Source: Alphaproteobacteria bacterium (lineage in GTDB: Bacteria > Pseudomonadota > Alphaproteobacteria > UBA828). Taken from it: a stretch of DNA of 64,000 bases. The stretch spans positions 1-64,000 of the forward strand of contig JAJEEP010000027.1 of assembly GCA_022820945.1 (NCBI GenBank), read 5' to 3'. Position 1 is the first letter of the stretch. Every line of letters starts with the position of its first letter. Shown here piece by piece: positions 1 through 8,000 of this stretch. The notes below the pieces were generated by a model that was given only the letters and a program-made list of their open reading frames with translations, did no database searches and was not told the DNA's origin. Position numbers and translations under genes: made by a program.

Positions 1-138
1 GAACAGCGTCAGCGCTTCTTCGAGGTTGCTGCGCGCCTCGGTCACGCTGTCGCCCTGGCTGGCAACATCGATCTCGGGACAGAGCGCGACATACCCGTCG
101 CCGTCGCGTTCGACGATCGCCGTCAACCGCCTGTTCAT
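1..138 (-). CDS. HicB-family antitoxin, 5' part only
   Basis: The reverse strand reads from an ATG at 138 and runs off the window after 46 codons. It starts MNRRLTAIVERDGDGYVALC and continues with PEIDVASQGDSVTEARSNLE. This is the typical HicB fold start: a beta strand with an E-D-G-Y-V-A motif, then C-P-E-I-D and a helix with EAxxNLEEAL. HicB proteins neutralise the HicA mRNA interferase and often also bind their own promoter. A hicA partner is not visible upstream (139-437), so it would have to lie outside the window, or this is a stand-alone HicB-like protein. The C-terminal DNA-binding part is not in view. Confidence 0.75.
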   Translation of the reverse strand, partial: MNRRLTAIVERDGDGYVALCPEIDVASQGDSVTEARSNLEEALTLF

Positions 139-437
139 ACCTGGCCTCCTTGTCCTCGCATGCAGTCCGGGTTGACTGACTCTGGCATCGTCGCCGGCCG
201 GCGACAATGAAGCCCGGCGTCGATCGGGCCTCAAGTACGCTGGATCGGGACCGCCGCGCAGACGAGCGTGGCGTGTTGGCGTGGCCGGAGGGGGCGGACA
301 TCCACCGATCAGCCTTGATGAAGCGGCGCGCCGCCCGGTGCATCGAACGGCCGGCAACGGCTCCGGCACGGGAACGCTCGCCCGGAGCTGGCCCGCAGGT
401 GCGGCCGCTTCTCGGGACGCATGTGCCCGCTTAGCGC
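139..437. other. Non-coding stretch upstream of the HicB-like gene
   Basis: About 300 bases between the start of the HicB-like gene and the end of the zinc-ribbon gene. Open frames here have Arg/Ala/Pro-rich translations typical of GC-rich non-coding DNA. Just upstream of the antitoxin start the reverse strand has an AGGAGG-like ribosome site (ggaggccagg followed by the ATG). I see no hicA toxin, RNA gene or convincing terminator. Confidence 0.5.
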
Positions 438-1250
438 TCATGCCGGCGGCAGAGCCATCAGCGGGACGTTGGAGAGGATCTCCACCTGGTCGGGCCGCAG
501 CTTGGCGAAGGCGATGCAGGCGGCGGCTTCGGATTCGGTCTCGAAGACGCCCAGCTCCTCGCCCGTCTCCAACTCGATCACGGCGATCTGCGGCGGCCAG
601 AGCGCCGCCAGGTGCCGCTCGGGCGCGCGGGAGTTGGACCGATATGCGCAGCGCCGGCAGCGGGCCGCGCCACCGGCAGGCGCCTTGCAATCTACACAGA
701 TGCTCTTGGCGCGACGGGCGGCATATCGTTTCCTGCTGACGTCGCTCTCCCGCTCCGGACAGACGCGTTCCTTCTCCAGCGCGAGGCACCGGCCGCAGCG
801 CGACAGGCCGCCGACCGTGGGCTGGTTGCAGCGTACGCAGCGGCCGGCAGCCTGGCGTGCAGCATAGCGCCGGCGGTCGAGTGCGCGCCTGGCCTCGCGG
901 CACGGCTCGCAGACGGAGCGGTTGTCCTCCGGCCGGCGGCGGCCGCAGGATGTACACAGCCCCGCCTCCTTCCACGTCCTCCGCCGCCGCCTGTCGCCGG
1001 CGCGGTCGGCTCTGCGGCACCGCTCCGGGTCGCGGCCGCCATATTGCTTGCCCTCGGCGCGGGCCTTCGCACGGCGGGCGCACTCGGCGGCGCGGCGCTT
1101 CTCGGCACAGTCGGTACATACCTTGAGGCCGGGCTCGGGCGGAACGCGGCCGCACCGGGTACACAAACGCTGCTTGAGGCGAGCGGCGTGGCGCTGGCGG
1201 AGGCGGCGATCCCGCGCCTGCTTTACCTTCATCGGGTCCTTGAGCGGCAC
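438..1250 (-). CDS. Protein with four tandem zinc-ribbon-like Cys repeats, unknown function
   Basis: A 270-residue, strongly basic protein. Four CxxC...CxxC modules are visible: C30/C33-C45/C48, C99/C102-C114/C117, C138/C141-C152/C155 and C185/C188-C198/C201. Each has 9 to 11 residues between the Cys pairs, as in small zinc ribbons. The linkers are Arg-rich (for example residues 74-92 and 118-134), which suggests nucleic-acid contact. The last 50 residues are different: a small alpha/beta segment starting IAVIELETGEELGVF and lacking CxxC pairs. Translation starts at GTG 1250 or, with a better AAGGA site, at ATG 1232. The gene lies 15 bp after the 107-residue gene upstream, so the two are probably co-transcribed. 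I do not recognise a named family; zinc binding is inferred from Cys spacing. Confidence 0.7.
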   Translation of the reverse strand: MPLKDPMKVKQARDRRLRQRHAARLKQRLCTRCGRVPPEPGLKVCTDCAEKRRAAECARRAKARAEGKQYGGRDPERCRRADRAGDRRRRRTWKEAGLCTSCGRRRPEDNRSVCEPCREARRALDRRRYAARQAAGRCVRCNQPTVGGLSRCGRCLALEKERVCPERESDVSRKRYAARRAKSICVDCKAPAGGAARCRRCAYRSNSRAPERHLAALWPPQIAVIELETGEELGVFETESEAAACIAFAKLRPDQVEILSNVPLMALPPA

Positions 1251-1265
1251 GGCCGGCCACCCCGC

Positions 1266-1589
1266 TCAGCGCGCATGGCGCGTGGTCAGGAAGCCGGCCG
1301 CGGCACAACCCCAGTACTGGATGCCCGAGGCCTTCAGGTTCAGCGCCGTGCACACGATGATCTCGTCGCGCTCGGGCCGCAGCTTCTTGACCGTTGCCAC
1401 GCCTGCGACGATGCGCCTCCGCCTGCGACGGCCCGCCGCCCTCGGCTGCTCGGGCTCGACGGGATGGATCTGGCCGTCGGAGTCCGAGCGGTATTTCTCG
1501 ATCACGTAGCGGTCCCCTTCGAGGCCCCGCCCGAATACGTGCACCAGGTAGGTCTGCGTGTCGCGATGGAACATCCGGCCGATCCGCAT
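1266..1589 (-). CDS. Hypothetical protein, 107 residues, first gene of pair with the zinc-ribbon protein
   Basis: The ATG at 1589 is preceded by a purine-rich site (gggggaaggg), supporting this start. The N-terminal third (MRIGRMFHRDTQTYLVHVFG) reads like a small beta-rich domain. An Arg cluster sits near residues 53-60 and the C-terminal part contains Gly and Cys (CTALNLKASGIQYWGC). There is no signal peptide or clear membrane span. The stop is 15 bp before the zinc-ribbon gene, suggesting a two-gene operon. No family recognised; it could be a DNA- or RNA-binding partner, but nothing in the sequence proves this. Confidence 0.5.
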   Translation of the reverse strand: MRIGRMFHRDTQTYLVHVFGRGLEGDRYVIEKYRSDSDGQIHPVEPEQPRAAGRRRRRRIVAGVATVKKLRPERDEIIVCTALNLKASGIQYWGCAAAGFLTTRHAR

Positions 1590-2238
1590 CGTCCCTTCCC
1601 CCTAGTTCGTGGTCGCCGTGGGGGAAACGCTCTTCGCCACGCTGCCCCCGCCGCCCCCGTGCCGGCCGGCCTCTTGCTCATGGCGGCGCGCGGCGCGGGC
1701 GCGACGAAGGACGGCTGCTGGTGGCTGCCTGGACCCGTGTGTCGGCGATCGTCAGGAACACGCACATAGTCGATCATTCTGCCCGGCAGGGCGGTAAGGC
1801 GCCCGCCGCTGGTTGGACGATTGGAGACATTCCTCGGCTGTGGGAAAATGGCTCTGCACAGCGACCACCTACAAGCCTTGGGAGCGGCCGGTCCGATGGA
1901 CGGCGAGCCGGTCGCGACGCTCAGTGTGTTCGCGTTGCCTGATGGTGTGGTGATCGACTTATTCGATGGGCTTCCATAGAGCGGAGCGTGGCGGCGGGGG
2001 CGTCGGACGGCCGTCGACGCGTCAAGCCGCTTTGCGGCTCCTCGGCTTCGGCCCTTCGGGTGACCCGCCGCCGTCCATCCGACGGAGTGCATCCATGGCC
2101 GTAGGCAAGCTTCCGGCCACGGGCCGATCGCTCACTGCAGGTTAGGATGCGGAACCTGGCGGGGTGTTCCCGTTCCCATTGCAACTGGGTAGAGTGCCCC
2201 GACGCAAGCATGCTCACCAGAACCGGGGGAAGACCTAG
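1590..2238. other. Intergenic stretch with no supported gene
   Basis: About 650 bases between two divergent genes. The longest reverse frame here (to about 2092) gives a Pro/Arg/Ser-rich translation without domain character and overlaps the 107-residue gene, so I do not call it. A short hairpin is visible at 2138-2156 (aggtt...aacct). The two partly complementary GC-rich blocks around 1990-2010 and 2070-2085 could form a weak stem. No RNA gene is recognised. Confidence 0.4.
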
Positions 2239-2961
2239 TTGGACAGGATTGGCTTGGACGACATGCTGTTGGAGACGGTCTTCGGATTGTTCGCGCAATG
2301 GTGGTGGTTGATTGCACTCGTTGTCGCTATCGCCATCCTGCGCGAAGTAGCCTTCGGAATGCGATCTCGCCGGTATTGGAGTAAGAGGAGGTATCCGCGA
2401 AGAAGTGGACGATGGCAGCAGGCGGAGTCAGGCAGGTCCGATCCGTCGCTTGGCCTCGGCGATCCAAAGGCACAAATGGAATTCGTCTCCAGGGTTGATT
2501 TCGAGCCGCGCCGCCTTCTCAACAAGCCGGAATACGGGATTCTCCAAATCCTTGAGAAGATCACCAAAGAGATCGACGGCGGCTATCGCGTCATGGCCCA
2601 GACCAGCTTGGGCGAGATAATCGTTCCGGCGGCCACATCCGGCCCGGAGGAAGTACGCGACCTCGCGTTCCGTTCGATCAACTGCAAGCGTCTGGATTTT
2701 CTGGTCATCGATCGCACCGGCATGCCGGCACTGGCGGTGGAGTACCAAGGACACGGCCACTACCAGAACAAGGCATTTATGAGAGACGCCGTGAAGCGGG
2801 AAGCCGTCAGGAAGGCAAGAATCCAGTTTCTGGAGATTCCCGCCGAGTACGATGTGAAGGTCGTGGAGGACCAGATTCGATCAGTGTTGCGGCCGAGGCC
2901 GGCGCGCCCGGACCGAAGGCGCGGTATCGCTGGACAGACCCATGCTCATCAACGCAGATAG
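2239..2961 (+). CDS. Membrane-anchored DUF2726 protein, nuclease-like fold
   Basis: 240 residues from TTG 2239; ATG 2263 is the alternative start. One hydrophobic span lies near residues 18-36 and is followed by a basic stretch (RSRRYWSKRRYPRR), giving a predicted N-in anchor. Residues about 90-200 match the DUF2726 pattern: LLNKPEYGILQILEK, KRLDFLVID, LAVEYQGHGHY, then a Lys/Arg-rich helix and IQFLEIP. DUF2726 is regarded as related to the restriction-endonuclease fold; D153 and E168 with Q170 sit where a PD-(D/E)xK site would be. The 3' end overlaps the convergent methyltransferase remnant by about 80 bp. Such proteins occur near defence and mobile genes, so a role in DNA processing is plausible but not shown. 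Confidence 0.75.
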   Translation: MDRIGLDDMLLETVFGLFAQWWWLIALVVAIAILREVAFGMRSRRYWSKRRYPRRSGRWQQAESGRSDPSLGLGDPKAQMEFVSRVDFEPRRLLNKPEYGILQILEKITKEIDGGYRVMAQTSLGEIIVPAATSGPEEVRDLAFRSINCKRLDFLVIDRTGMPALAVEYQGHGHYQNKAFMRDAVKREAVRKARIQFLEIPAEYDVKVVEDQIRSVLRPRPARPDRRRGIAGQTHAHQRR

Positions 2962-3605
2962 CGCATCATCTTCGGGAATCCAAGCGTCCCACTCGTAGAC
3001 CGCCGCGACTGCGGCATCAAGTGGCTCGTGTTCCTCGTCGCGCCAGCTCAGGCTGGCATTAGTCCAGGCCCAGCCGCCCTCGTTCCGGCCCCAGCGCTTT
3101 ATCCAGTCCCAGGCTTTCCGCTCGCCCAAGAGCGCCTCTAGCGCCGTCACTTCGGCGCTGTATCCCAACGAGCGGCAGCTGTCCTCGCTGTGGCCGTCGC
3201 GAGCAGCCGCCGCGCCGCGTCCGCGACGGCGCGCGGGTCGCCGGCGTAGTCGGGTGCGGGCATGTCGGGCGAGAGGCCGTCCGGGAATGGGAAGGTCTCG
3301 AAGGTGGTGGTCGGCGTGTAGCGAGGGCGGTCCTCCAGGCTGGTCCCGAGCCGCAGCGACCAGGCCTTGTGAAACCGGCTGTGCAGAATGCCGAACGTCA
3401 CGTCGTCGCCGCGGGCGATGACGATCAACTGATGGTCGGGGCAGGCCCCGTCCTCCGCCGCGCCCGGCCCGGCGGCGGCGTCAACGATGCAGGTCTCGGC
3501 GCCATGGAGCGATGGTCGGCCCTCTCCGCCCGGCCGCAGAGCAGCGTGCGACGCACCACGCGCGCCATCGCTCAGGGCCGCCCTCGGGATCGACGCTCAC
3601 CGAGA
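2881..3605 (-). pseudogene. Frameshifted C-terminal remnant of an MmeI-like class I SAM-dependent DNA methyltransferase
   Basis: Two reverse frames carry the C-terminal end of this family. From about 3605 down to 3147, after an in-frame stop, comes PDHQLIVIARGDD, then VTFGILHSRFHKAWSLRLGT and RPRYTPTTTFETFPFPDGL. These are hallmark blocks of MmeI-type and related DNA methyltransferases. The frame then stops, and a second frame (3168-2881) carries LDAAVAAVYEWDAWIPEDDA, which resembles the usual terminal block LDAAVAAAYGW. The SAM-binding (NPPF/Y) region is absent, so this is a decayed tail rather than an enzyme. It sits convergent to the DUF2726 gene, as if a restriction or defence module had been lost here. 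Confidence 0.7.
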
Positions 3606-3848
3606 CTGCCCGCCAGCGTTCCGCCGCGCCCGGATCGGTCAGGCGGTCGAGCTCCGCCTCGCGGTCGAGCCAGGCATCGACGGCATCGCTGAGCGCCTTC
3701 CAGCGCTCCTCCAAACCCATGTCCACCATACGCTCTGTTGCTCGATCTTCGCGAGCAGCAGGAGCTCGCGCACCGTGCGGCGCAGAACGCTATGTGGCAG
3801 CGGGTCCGGCACGGTTGCCCTTTGCACGATGTAGCGCGAGAGATCCAT
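3481..3848 (-). pseudogene. Unidentified broken reading frame
   Basis: One reverse frame from ATG 3848 gives MDLSRYIVQRATVPDPLPHS and LRRTVRELLLLAKIEQQS, which looks protein-like. It then degenerates near 3730, where another frame continues with MGLEERWKALSDAVDAWLDR and EAELDRLTDPGAAERW. A single frameshift near 3725-3735 would join them into one helical protein. I do not recognise the family. The lower end overlaps the methyltransferase remnant in another frame, so one of the two is out of its native context. Confidence 0.35.
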
Positions 3849-3974
3849 GCCCGCGTCGGCCCGTGAGTTCGCGAATGCGCGTCCATTCGCTCGACGCTGC
3901 CATCACCGCGTGCTGGGAGCGGCGCTCCGCCGGCCTGCGGCTCATGAGTGCGCCCAGGGGACAGAGAAACACGG

Positions 3975-4062
3975 TGTGATGCGATCGCATCCAGCAGGTA
4001 GGCGAGGGCAATCTCCTCGGCCTTGATGAACTCGATGCGGTCGAACTCAGCGCCGGTCAAGA
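3975..4062 (-). pseudogene. Decayed hydantoinase/oxoprolinase C-terminal tail (copy B)
   Basis: Directly after the DUF917 stop the reverse strand reads TGAEFDRIEFIKAEEIALAY and then degenerates. It aligns over about 72 bases with the intact tail on the other side of the DUF917 gene (SAEPDSIEIIEVEEIPLAY); about three quarters of the bases agree by eye. The motif resembles the C-terminal end of hydantoinase A/oxoprolinase proteins, where EEIPLAYLPG is followed by a VRVKAVGDL strand. The rest of the enzyme is missing, so this is a fragment. Confidence 0.55.
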
Positions 4063-4064
4063 AT

Positions 4065-5168
4065 TTAGGCCAGCTGCTCTATCGGCGTATAGACATCGGC
4101 GATCCCAAAATACTTGGGACCGAACACGTCGAGTGCCTCGGGCGTGCGCATCACCGGCGGCACGCTGACGCCGACCACGCGAACCCGCTGGCCGTACTTG
4201 ATCCCTTCGGTGGTAATGGGCTCTGCATTCTCCCGATCGAGCACGCAGATCAGGTCCGGCACCATGCCGAGCATGCGCTCGCCCTGCTGGGCCACCAGGA
4301 ACTCGTTCTGGAAGCGCACCTCCAGTTGTTCCCCGGTGCTCGTGCCGATCCCTTCGAAGATCACGCGCCCGATGGCCCAGCCGCGCGTGGTCTCGCGCAA
4401 CAGGTCCACCACCTTGCCCTCGAAGAGCACCTTGCAGAAGCGCTTGTCGCGGGAGGTCCGGAAGTACCGTGCGAGCCCGGCGAAGGGGTCGCTCTGGGTC
4501 TCCCGCGCCTCGCGGATGGAACGGCCGATCTCGATGGCGAGCGTGGTGGTGTAGAGCACGCCGGTTGTCTTCGCTTGCTTGCCCGACATGGCGTAGAGCG
4601 CGATCTCCGACTTCGAGCCCATGCGGGTGCACACCACCCGCCCCAACCTCTCGGCCTCAAGGTTGCTTCGGGCACGCACAATGACCTCGTTGCCGTGCTC
4701 GTCGCGGAGCACGATGGGGGATGCCGACACGCCGTAGACGCCGAAGGTGCACATCTGAAACTCGGGAAACGCGCGGCCCATACCGTCACCATCGACTACG
4801 GGCAGTCCTGCCATGGCGCCGATCACCATGGGAAGCGTGCCGTTGAGGCCGCCAGCCTCGGCAGCGATTAGTGCTGTGGCCTTGCGGCCCTTCTCGCGCT
4901 CCAGCGAGCGCAGGCACTTAACCATTGAGAGCACGCATGGAATCTTCTCGACACACACCGTCGGTGCACCCATGATGGCGAGAGAGACGACAAAACCGTC
5001 GTCGTCGAGTTCCATCGGGTCCATGATTGTGATGTCGGCTCCTTCCTCCAGCTTCTGCCTGAGCATCAATCCGCCGACGTAAGGGTCACCACCGCCGCCG
5101 GTGCCGAGAAAGGCTGTGCCGCGCAGAAAGTCCGGCAACAGGTCGAGGTGCATTCTCATCGTTGGCAT
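4065..5168 (-). CDS. DUF917-family protein (S-methyl-thiohydantoin desulfurase-like)
   Basis: 367 residues, full length for the family. The N-terminus contains FLGTGGGGDPYVGGLM, the Gly-rich signature of DUF917, followed by blocks such as AAEAGGLNGTLPM, GLPVVDGDGMGRAFPEFQM and the terminal VVGVSVPPVMRTPEAL. DUF917 genes usually accompany hydantoinase/oxoprolinase genes; one member is known as an S-methyl thiohydantoin desulfurase. Here the neighbours on both sides are only fragments of such hydantoinases, so the protein may have lost its partner. No signal peptide; expected cytoplasmic. The ATG at 5168 (MPTMRMHLDLLPDFLRG) gives the complete domain. Confidence 0.85.
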   Translation of the reverse strand: MPTMRMHLDLLPDFLRGTAFLGTGGGGDPYVGGLMLRQKLEEGADITIMDPMELDDDGFVVSLAIMGAPTVCVEKIPCVLSMVKCLRSLEREKGRKATALIAAEAGGLNGTLPMVIGAMAGLPVVDGDGMGRAFPEFQMCTFGVYGVSASPIVLRDEHGNEVIVRARSNLEAERLGRVVCTRMGSKSEIALYAMSGKQAKTTGVLYTTTLAIEIGRSIREARETQSDPFAGLARYFRTSRDKRFCKVLFEGKVVDLLRETTRGWAIGRVIFEGIGTSTGEQLEVRFQNEFLVAQQGERMLGMVPDLICVLDRENAEPITTEGIKYGQRVRVVGVSVPPVMRTPEALDVFGPKYFGIADVYTPIEQLA

Positions 5169-5198
5169 TCCTCGCGATGGCTCCTGCTAGCCTGCCGC

Positions 5199-5369
5199 TC
5201 AGCCTTCAGCGAGATCGCCCACCGCCTTGACCCGGACCCGGCAGGCGGCGCCCGGCGGGTAGGCCAGGGGAATCTCCTCGACCTCGATGATCTCGATGCT
5301 GTCGGGCTCCGCGCTGGTCTCCATGCGGTTCATGGCGTCCTCCACCACAGTGTGGATGGCATTCAGCAC
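5199..5369 (-). pseudogene. Hydantoinase/oxoprolinase C-terminal remnant (copy A)
   Basis: A 56-codon reverse frame upstream of the DUF917 gene. It starts VLNAIHTVVEDAMNRMETSA and ends EEIPLAYPPGAACRVRVKAV followed by GDLAEG and a stop. The end matches the C-terminus of hydantoinase A-type proteins. The start resembles an internal block (EDAVDRMKTSAE) that normally lies well over 100 residues earlier, so an internal deletion is likely. An in-frame stop sits just before the GTG at 5369. Gene order (hydantoinase tail, then DUF917) matches the usual operon, so this is probably the decayed native partner. Confidence 0.6.
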
Positions 5370-5559
5370 TCGTCACCATGCCGACGGCGGCGATGCGCGA
5401 CCATCAGCCGAAAGCAACGTCCCGCGCCGGAACTTCACCGAATAAGCGCGCTTCTACACCGGCGTCAACGCCCGATCGGGGATCGATGCGTACCGGCCCG
5501 GTCTCGCGTCACGCGGCCCGCGGCCCGCGCGCCGTTCCGGCAGAGCGGCGCGGGGGCGG

Positions 5560-5901
5560 CTACTCAACCATGCGCTTGAGCCCCGCCAGGACCCTGACCT
5601 TGACCGCCGTCGAGGCCGGCTTCGCGGCTACCTGTATCTCCTCCCCCGTGCGCGGCGAGATCATGGTGCGCGCCTTCCTGGGCGGCTTGCGCACACGGGC
5701 GATCCTCAGGAGGCCGGGAAGCGTGAAGGTGCCGACGGCTCGCTTCTTGATGTGGCGCTCGATGAGAATGCCGAGCTCGTCGAGCACCGCCGAGACGTCC
5801 TTCTTCGGGAGGCCCGTCGATTCGGAAAGGGAAGCCACCAGTTGCGTCTTGGTCATCGCTTCCTTGAGCGCGGTGGCCTCGCGGGCAGAGCGTGCCGCCA
5901 T
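5560..5901 (-). CDS. HU-family DNA-binding protein
   Basis: 113 residues from ATG 5901, with GGAG a few bases upstream. An N-terminal extension (MAARSAREATALKEA) precedes MTKTQLVASLSESTGLPKKD, the usual HU/IHF start. It continues with the dimerisation helices, GTFTLPGLLRIARVRKPPRK and the DNA-contacting arm around ISPRTGEEIQVAAKPAS. It ends VKVRVLAGLKRMVE. Proteins of this subgroup (VGTFTLPGLLKI, NPFTGEE) are common in alphaproteobacteria as non-essential HU paralogues. It would bind and bend DNA without strong sequence preference. It is a stand-alone gene next to an integrase pair, where an HU protein could serve as an accessory factor, but that link is only positional. Confidence 0.88.
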   Translation of the reverse strand: MAARSAREATALKEAMTKTQLVASLSESTGLPKKDVSAVLDELGILIERHIKKRAVGTFTLPGLLRIARVRKPPRKARTMISPRTGEEIQVAAKPASTAVKVRVLAGLKRMVE

Positions 5902-6081
5902 GTCTCGATACTCCAATGCTGTGGCAGGGTGGCCGAATACTACGCCGCCGTGCAGGATAGCCAAGGCCGCATGGGATCGTGGCAGCCTCCGGCGCGAACA
6001 GGCAGCCTTGGTCGACGCTGCTGCGCTGGCTTGCCGTCCGCCGTTGACCTCGCCGCGCGGCGGCGTCATATCCCCGGTGCC

Positions 6082-6753
6082 GTGAGACACACGGGGGAAG
6101 AGATCGCGCTCCTGACCGACCTGCTGGACCGGATCGGGGAAGAGCGGGACGCGATGACGGTGGTCGAGCTGGACGGCTTCGTCGCCGGGCTCGTGCTCTG
6201 CCCCGAGTGGGTCGGGCCGGCGGAATGGCTGCCGCTGGTATGGGGCGGCGCCAGGGCGTCGGAGGATGTCGAGGAGTCGGTAGACGCGACGCTTGCGGTC
6301 ACGGACCACTACCGGCGGGTGGCCGAGGACCTCGCTTGCGACCCGCACGGATACCGGGTGGTCCTCGGCTTCGATCCCGACACGGGCGCGCTGCTGTGGG
6401 AGCCCTGGGTCCGGGGCTTCCGGCAGGCGAAGGGCCTGCGGCCCGAGGCATGGCTGCAGGTCGGGGCGAGCGGCGACGGCGAGGCCATGGCCTCGCTCGC
6501 GATAATCGAGACGATGAACGACATCGGCGAGGGTGTCTCGGACCTGGCCGGGGACGCGGTCGAGCAGATCCGCCGGTCCGCGTCCGATCTAATCCCGGAC
6601 TGCGTCCGGACGCTCGGTGCGTGGGCGCTATACCGAGGGTTCGGGGGCGAGCTGGGGATGGCCGCCGCGCGCGGGGACGTCGAGCCGGGCGGCGGCGAGC
6701 CCTGTCCCTGCGGCTCCGGGCGGACCCATGAGCACTGCTGCGGGTCGAACTGA
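6082..6753 (+). CDS. UPF0149/YecA-like protein with C-terminal SEC-C zinc motif
   Basis: 223 residues from GTG 6082 (VRHTGEEIALLTDLLDRIGE). Residues about 10-60 carry the YecA/YgfB-like block MTVVELDGFVAGLVLCPEWV and WLPLVWG; the middle has CDPHGYRVVLGFDPDTGALL and WEPWVRGFRQA. The C-terminus PCPCGSGRTHEHCCG is a SEC-C motif, with C-x-C-x8-H-C-type zinc ligands like those at the SecA tail. SEC-C domains bind zinc and mediate contacts with SecB, ribosomes or other partners. The frame is open far upstream, but that part is low-complexity and overlaps the HU gene, so the internal GTG is preferred. The exact cellular role is unknown. Confidence 0.8.
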   Translation: MRHTGEEIALLTDLLDRIGEERDAMTVVELDGFVAGLVLCPEWVGPAEWLPLVWGGARASEDVEESVDATLAVTDHYRRVAEDLACDPHGYRVVLGFDPDTGALLWEPWVRGFRQAKGLRPEAWLQVGASGDGEAMASLAIIETMNDIGEGVSDLAGDAVEQIRRSASDLIPDCVRTLGAWALYRGFGGELGMAAARGDVEPGGGEPCPCGSGRTHEHCCGSN

Positions 6754-6775
6754 CGGAGCGGCCAGGCCTCCCCTC

Positions 6776-7984
6776 TCACCCGTGCCGTTGCGCGTTCGTC
6801 CCGGCTCCGCCGTCCAGAAGATCGGTGCCGATGCTGGCGGCGATGCGGGCCGCCGCCTCGTGCACCGAGTCGCGTTCAAGGTGAGCGTAGCGTGCGGTGG
6901 TGTCGATCTTCGCGTGTCCCAGGAGCCTCGCGATCATCGGCAGGCTCTCGCCGAGCGCCAGCGCCCTGCTGGCCCAGGAATGACGAAGATCATGAAGCCT
7001 GACGTCACCAAGATCGGCCCGCACCCGCACCCGGCGCCACTGCTCGCCGAGGTTGCCGATATGCGTGCCCGGCCGGGGTCCCGCGATCACCCAGGGGGTG
7101 TCCGCAACCCGCGGCAGCTCCGACAGCACCCTCACCGCTGCCGGCGACAGTGAGACGGTGCGCGCGCCAGTCTTGGTCTCGCGCAGGTGAATCTCCCCTG
7201 CATCAAGGTCGACGTCGTCCCAGCGCAGCGTCGCGATCTCGTTGCGACGGCATCCCGTCAGCATGAGAAGACGAATGCCCGCCGCTGCATGAACGGACAG
7301 CCGCCCCTCCGCCTCCATCTCCGCCAGCATCGTTCCCACGCGCTCGAACTCCACGTCGCTCAGAAAGCGCTCACGCGACTGCTCCCGGTACTTCACGACG
7401 TAGCGGCAGGGGTTGCCGCCTTCGGGCGCAAGACCCAGGGCCTCCGCCATGGCGAACAGGCGCGAGAGCGTCGCCAGGGCCATGTTCGCCGTCGCAGGCG
7501 TGGCGCGCAGGTCGTGGTGCAGCGTAGCAACCCGCTCGCGGGTTACCTCCGCAAGGGGCATCTTGCCGAGCGCGGGCAGGATGTACTTCTCGATGACGAA
7601 GCGGCGCTGCGCCGCTGTCGTCGGCTTGCAGCGGTGAGCCACGTGCTCCTCCAGATAGGTCGTGGCAACTTCGGCCACCGTCGGTCCTGCCGCCGGCTTC
7701 GGCGCCTGGGGTGCGGTAATGGGGTCCTCGCCCGCCTTCACGCGGGTGATGATCTGTGCCGCGCGCTGCCGCGCCTGGTCCGCCGTGATCACCCCGTGGC
7801 GGCCCACGGTCACCCGCCTGGACCTCCCCTTCACCCGCGTCTGCGCGATGTAGATCTTGCTCCCCGACGGGTAGACCCGAACACCGAAGCCCGGAAGCTC
7901 GCTGTCCCACCAGACCATGTCCTTTCCGGCAGAGAGCCCGTCCACCGTGCGCTTCGAAATGCTTTTGCGTTGCAGCTTCGCCAT
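6776..7984 (-). CDS. Tyrosine-type site-specific recombinase/integrase (second of tandem pair)
   Basis: 402 residues. The N-terminus is an arm-type DNA-binding domain (DUF4102-like, LPGFGVRVYPSGSKIY), residues about 100-200 are the SAM-like core-binding domain, and the rest is the catalytic domain. The catalytic set looks complete: R246 in TGCRRNE, K271, H331 and R334 in HDLRH, H357 in LLGH and the Tyr nucleophile Y366 in TARYAHL. It belongs to the P4-like integrase type that inserts islands and prophages. It lies 16 bp downstream of a paralogous integrase on the same strand, so the two are probably co-expressed. No adjacent tRNA was found as target. Confidence 0.9.
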   Translation of the reverse strand: MAKLQRKSISKRTVDGLSAGKDMVWWDSELPGFGVRVYPSGSKIYIAQTRVKGRSRRVTVGRHGVITADQARQRAAQIITRVKAGEDPITAPQAPKPAAGPTVAEVATTYLEEHVAHRCKPTTAAQRRFVIEKYILPALGKMPLAEVTRERVATLHHDLRATPATANMALATLSRLFAMAEALGLAPEGGNPCRYVVKYREQSRERFLSDVEFERVGTMLAEMEAEGRLSVHAAAGIRLLMLTGCRRNEIATLRWDDVDLDAGEIHLRETKTGARTVSLSPAAVRVLSELPRVADTPWVIAGPRPGTHIGNLGEQWRRVRVRADLGDVRLHDLRHSWASRALALGESLPMIARLLGHAKIDTTARYAHLERDSVHEAAARIAASIGTDLLDGGAGTNAQRHG

Positions 7985-8000
7985 GGCTCTGCTCTCGTCT

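Noticed and set aside
612-1769. 385-codon plus-strand open frame opposite the zinc-ribbon gene
   Set aside because: Ala/Arg/Pro-rich without motifs, whereas the minus strand shows regularly spaced CxxC pairs.
5902-6348. N-terminal extension of the HU protein (long minus-strand frame to 6348)
   Set aside because: The extra part is antisense to the SEC-C protein gene and has no similarity to HU; ATG 5901 has a ribosome site.
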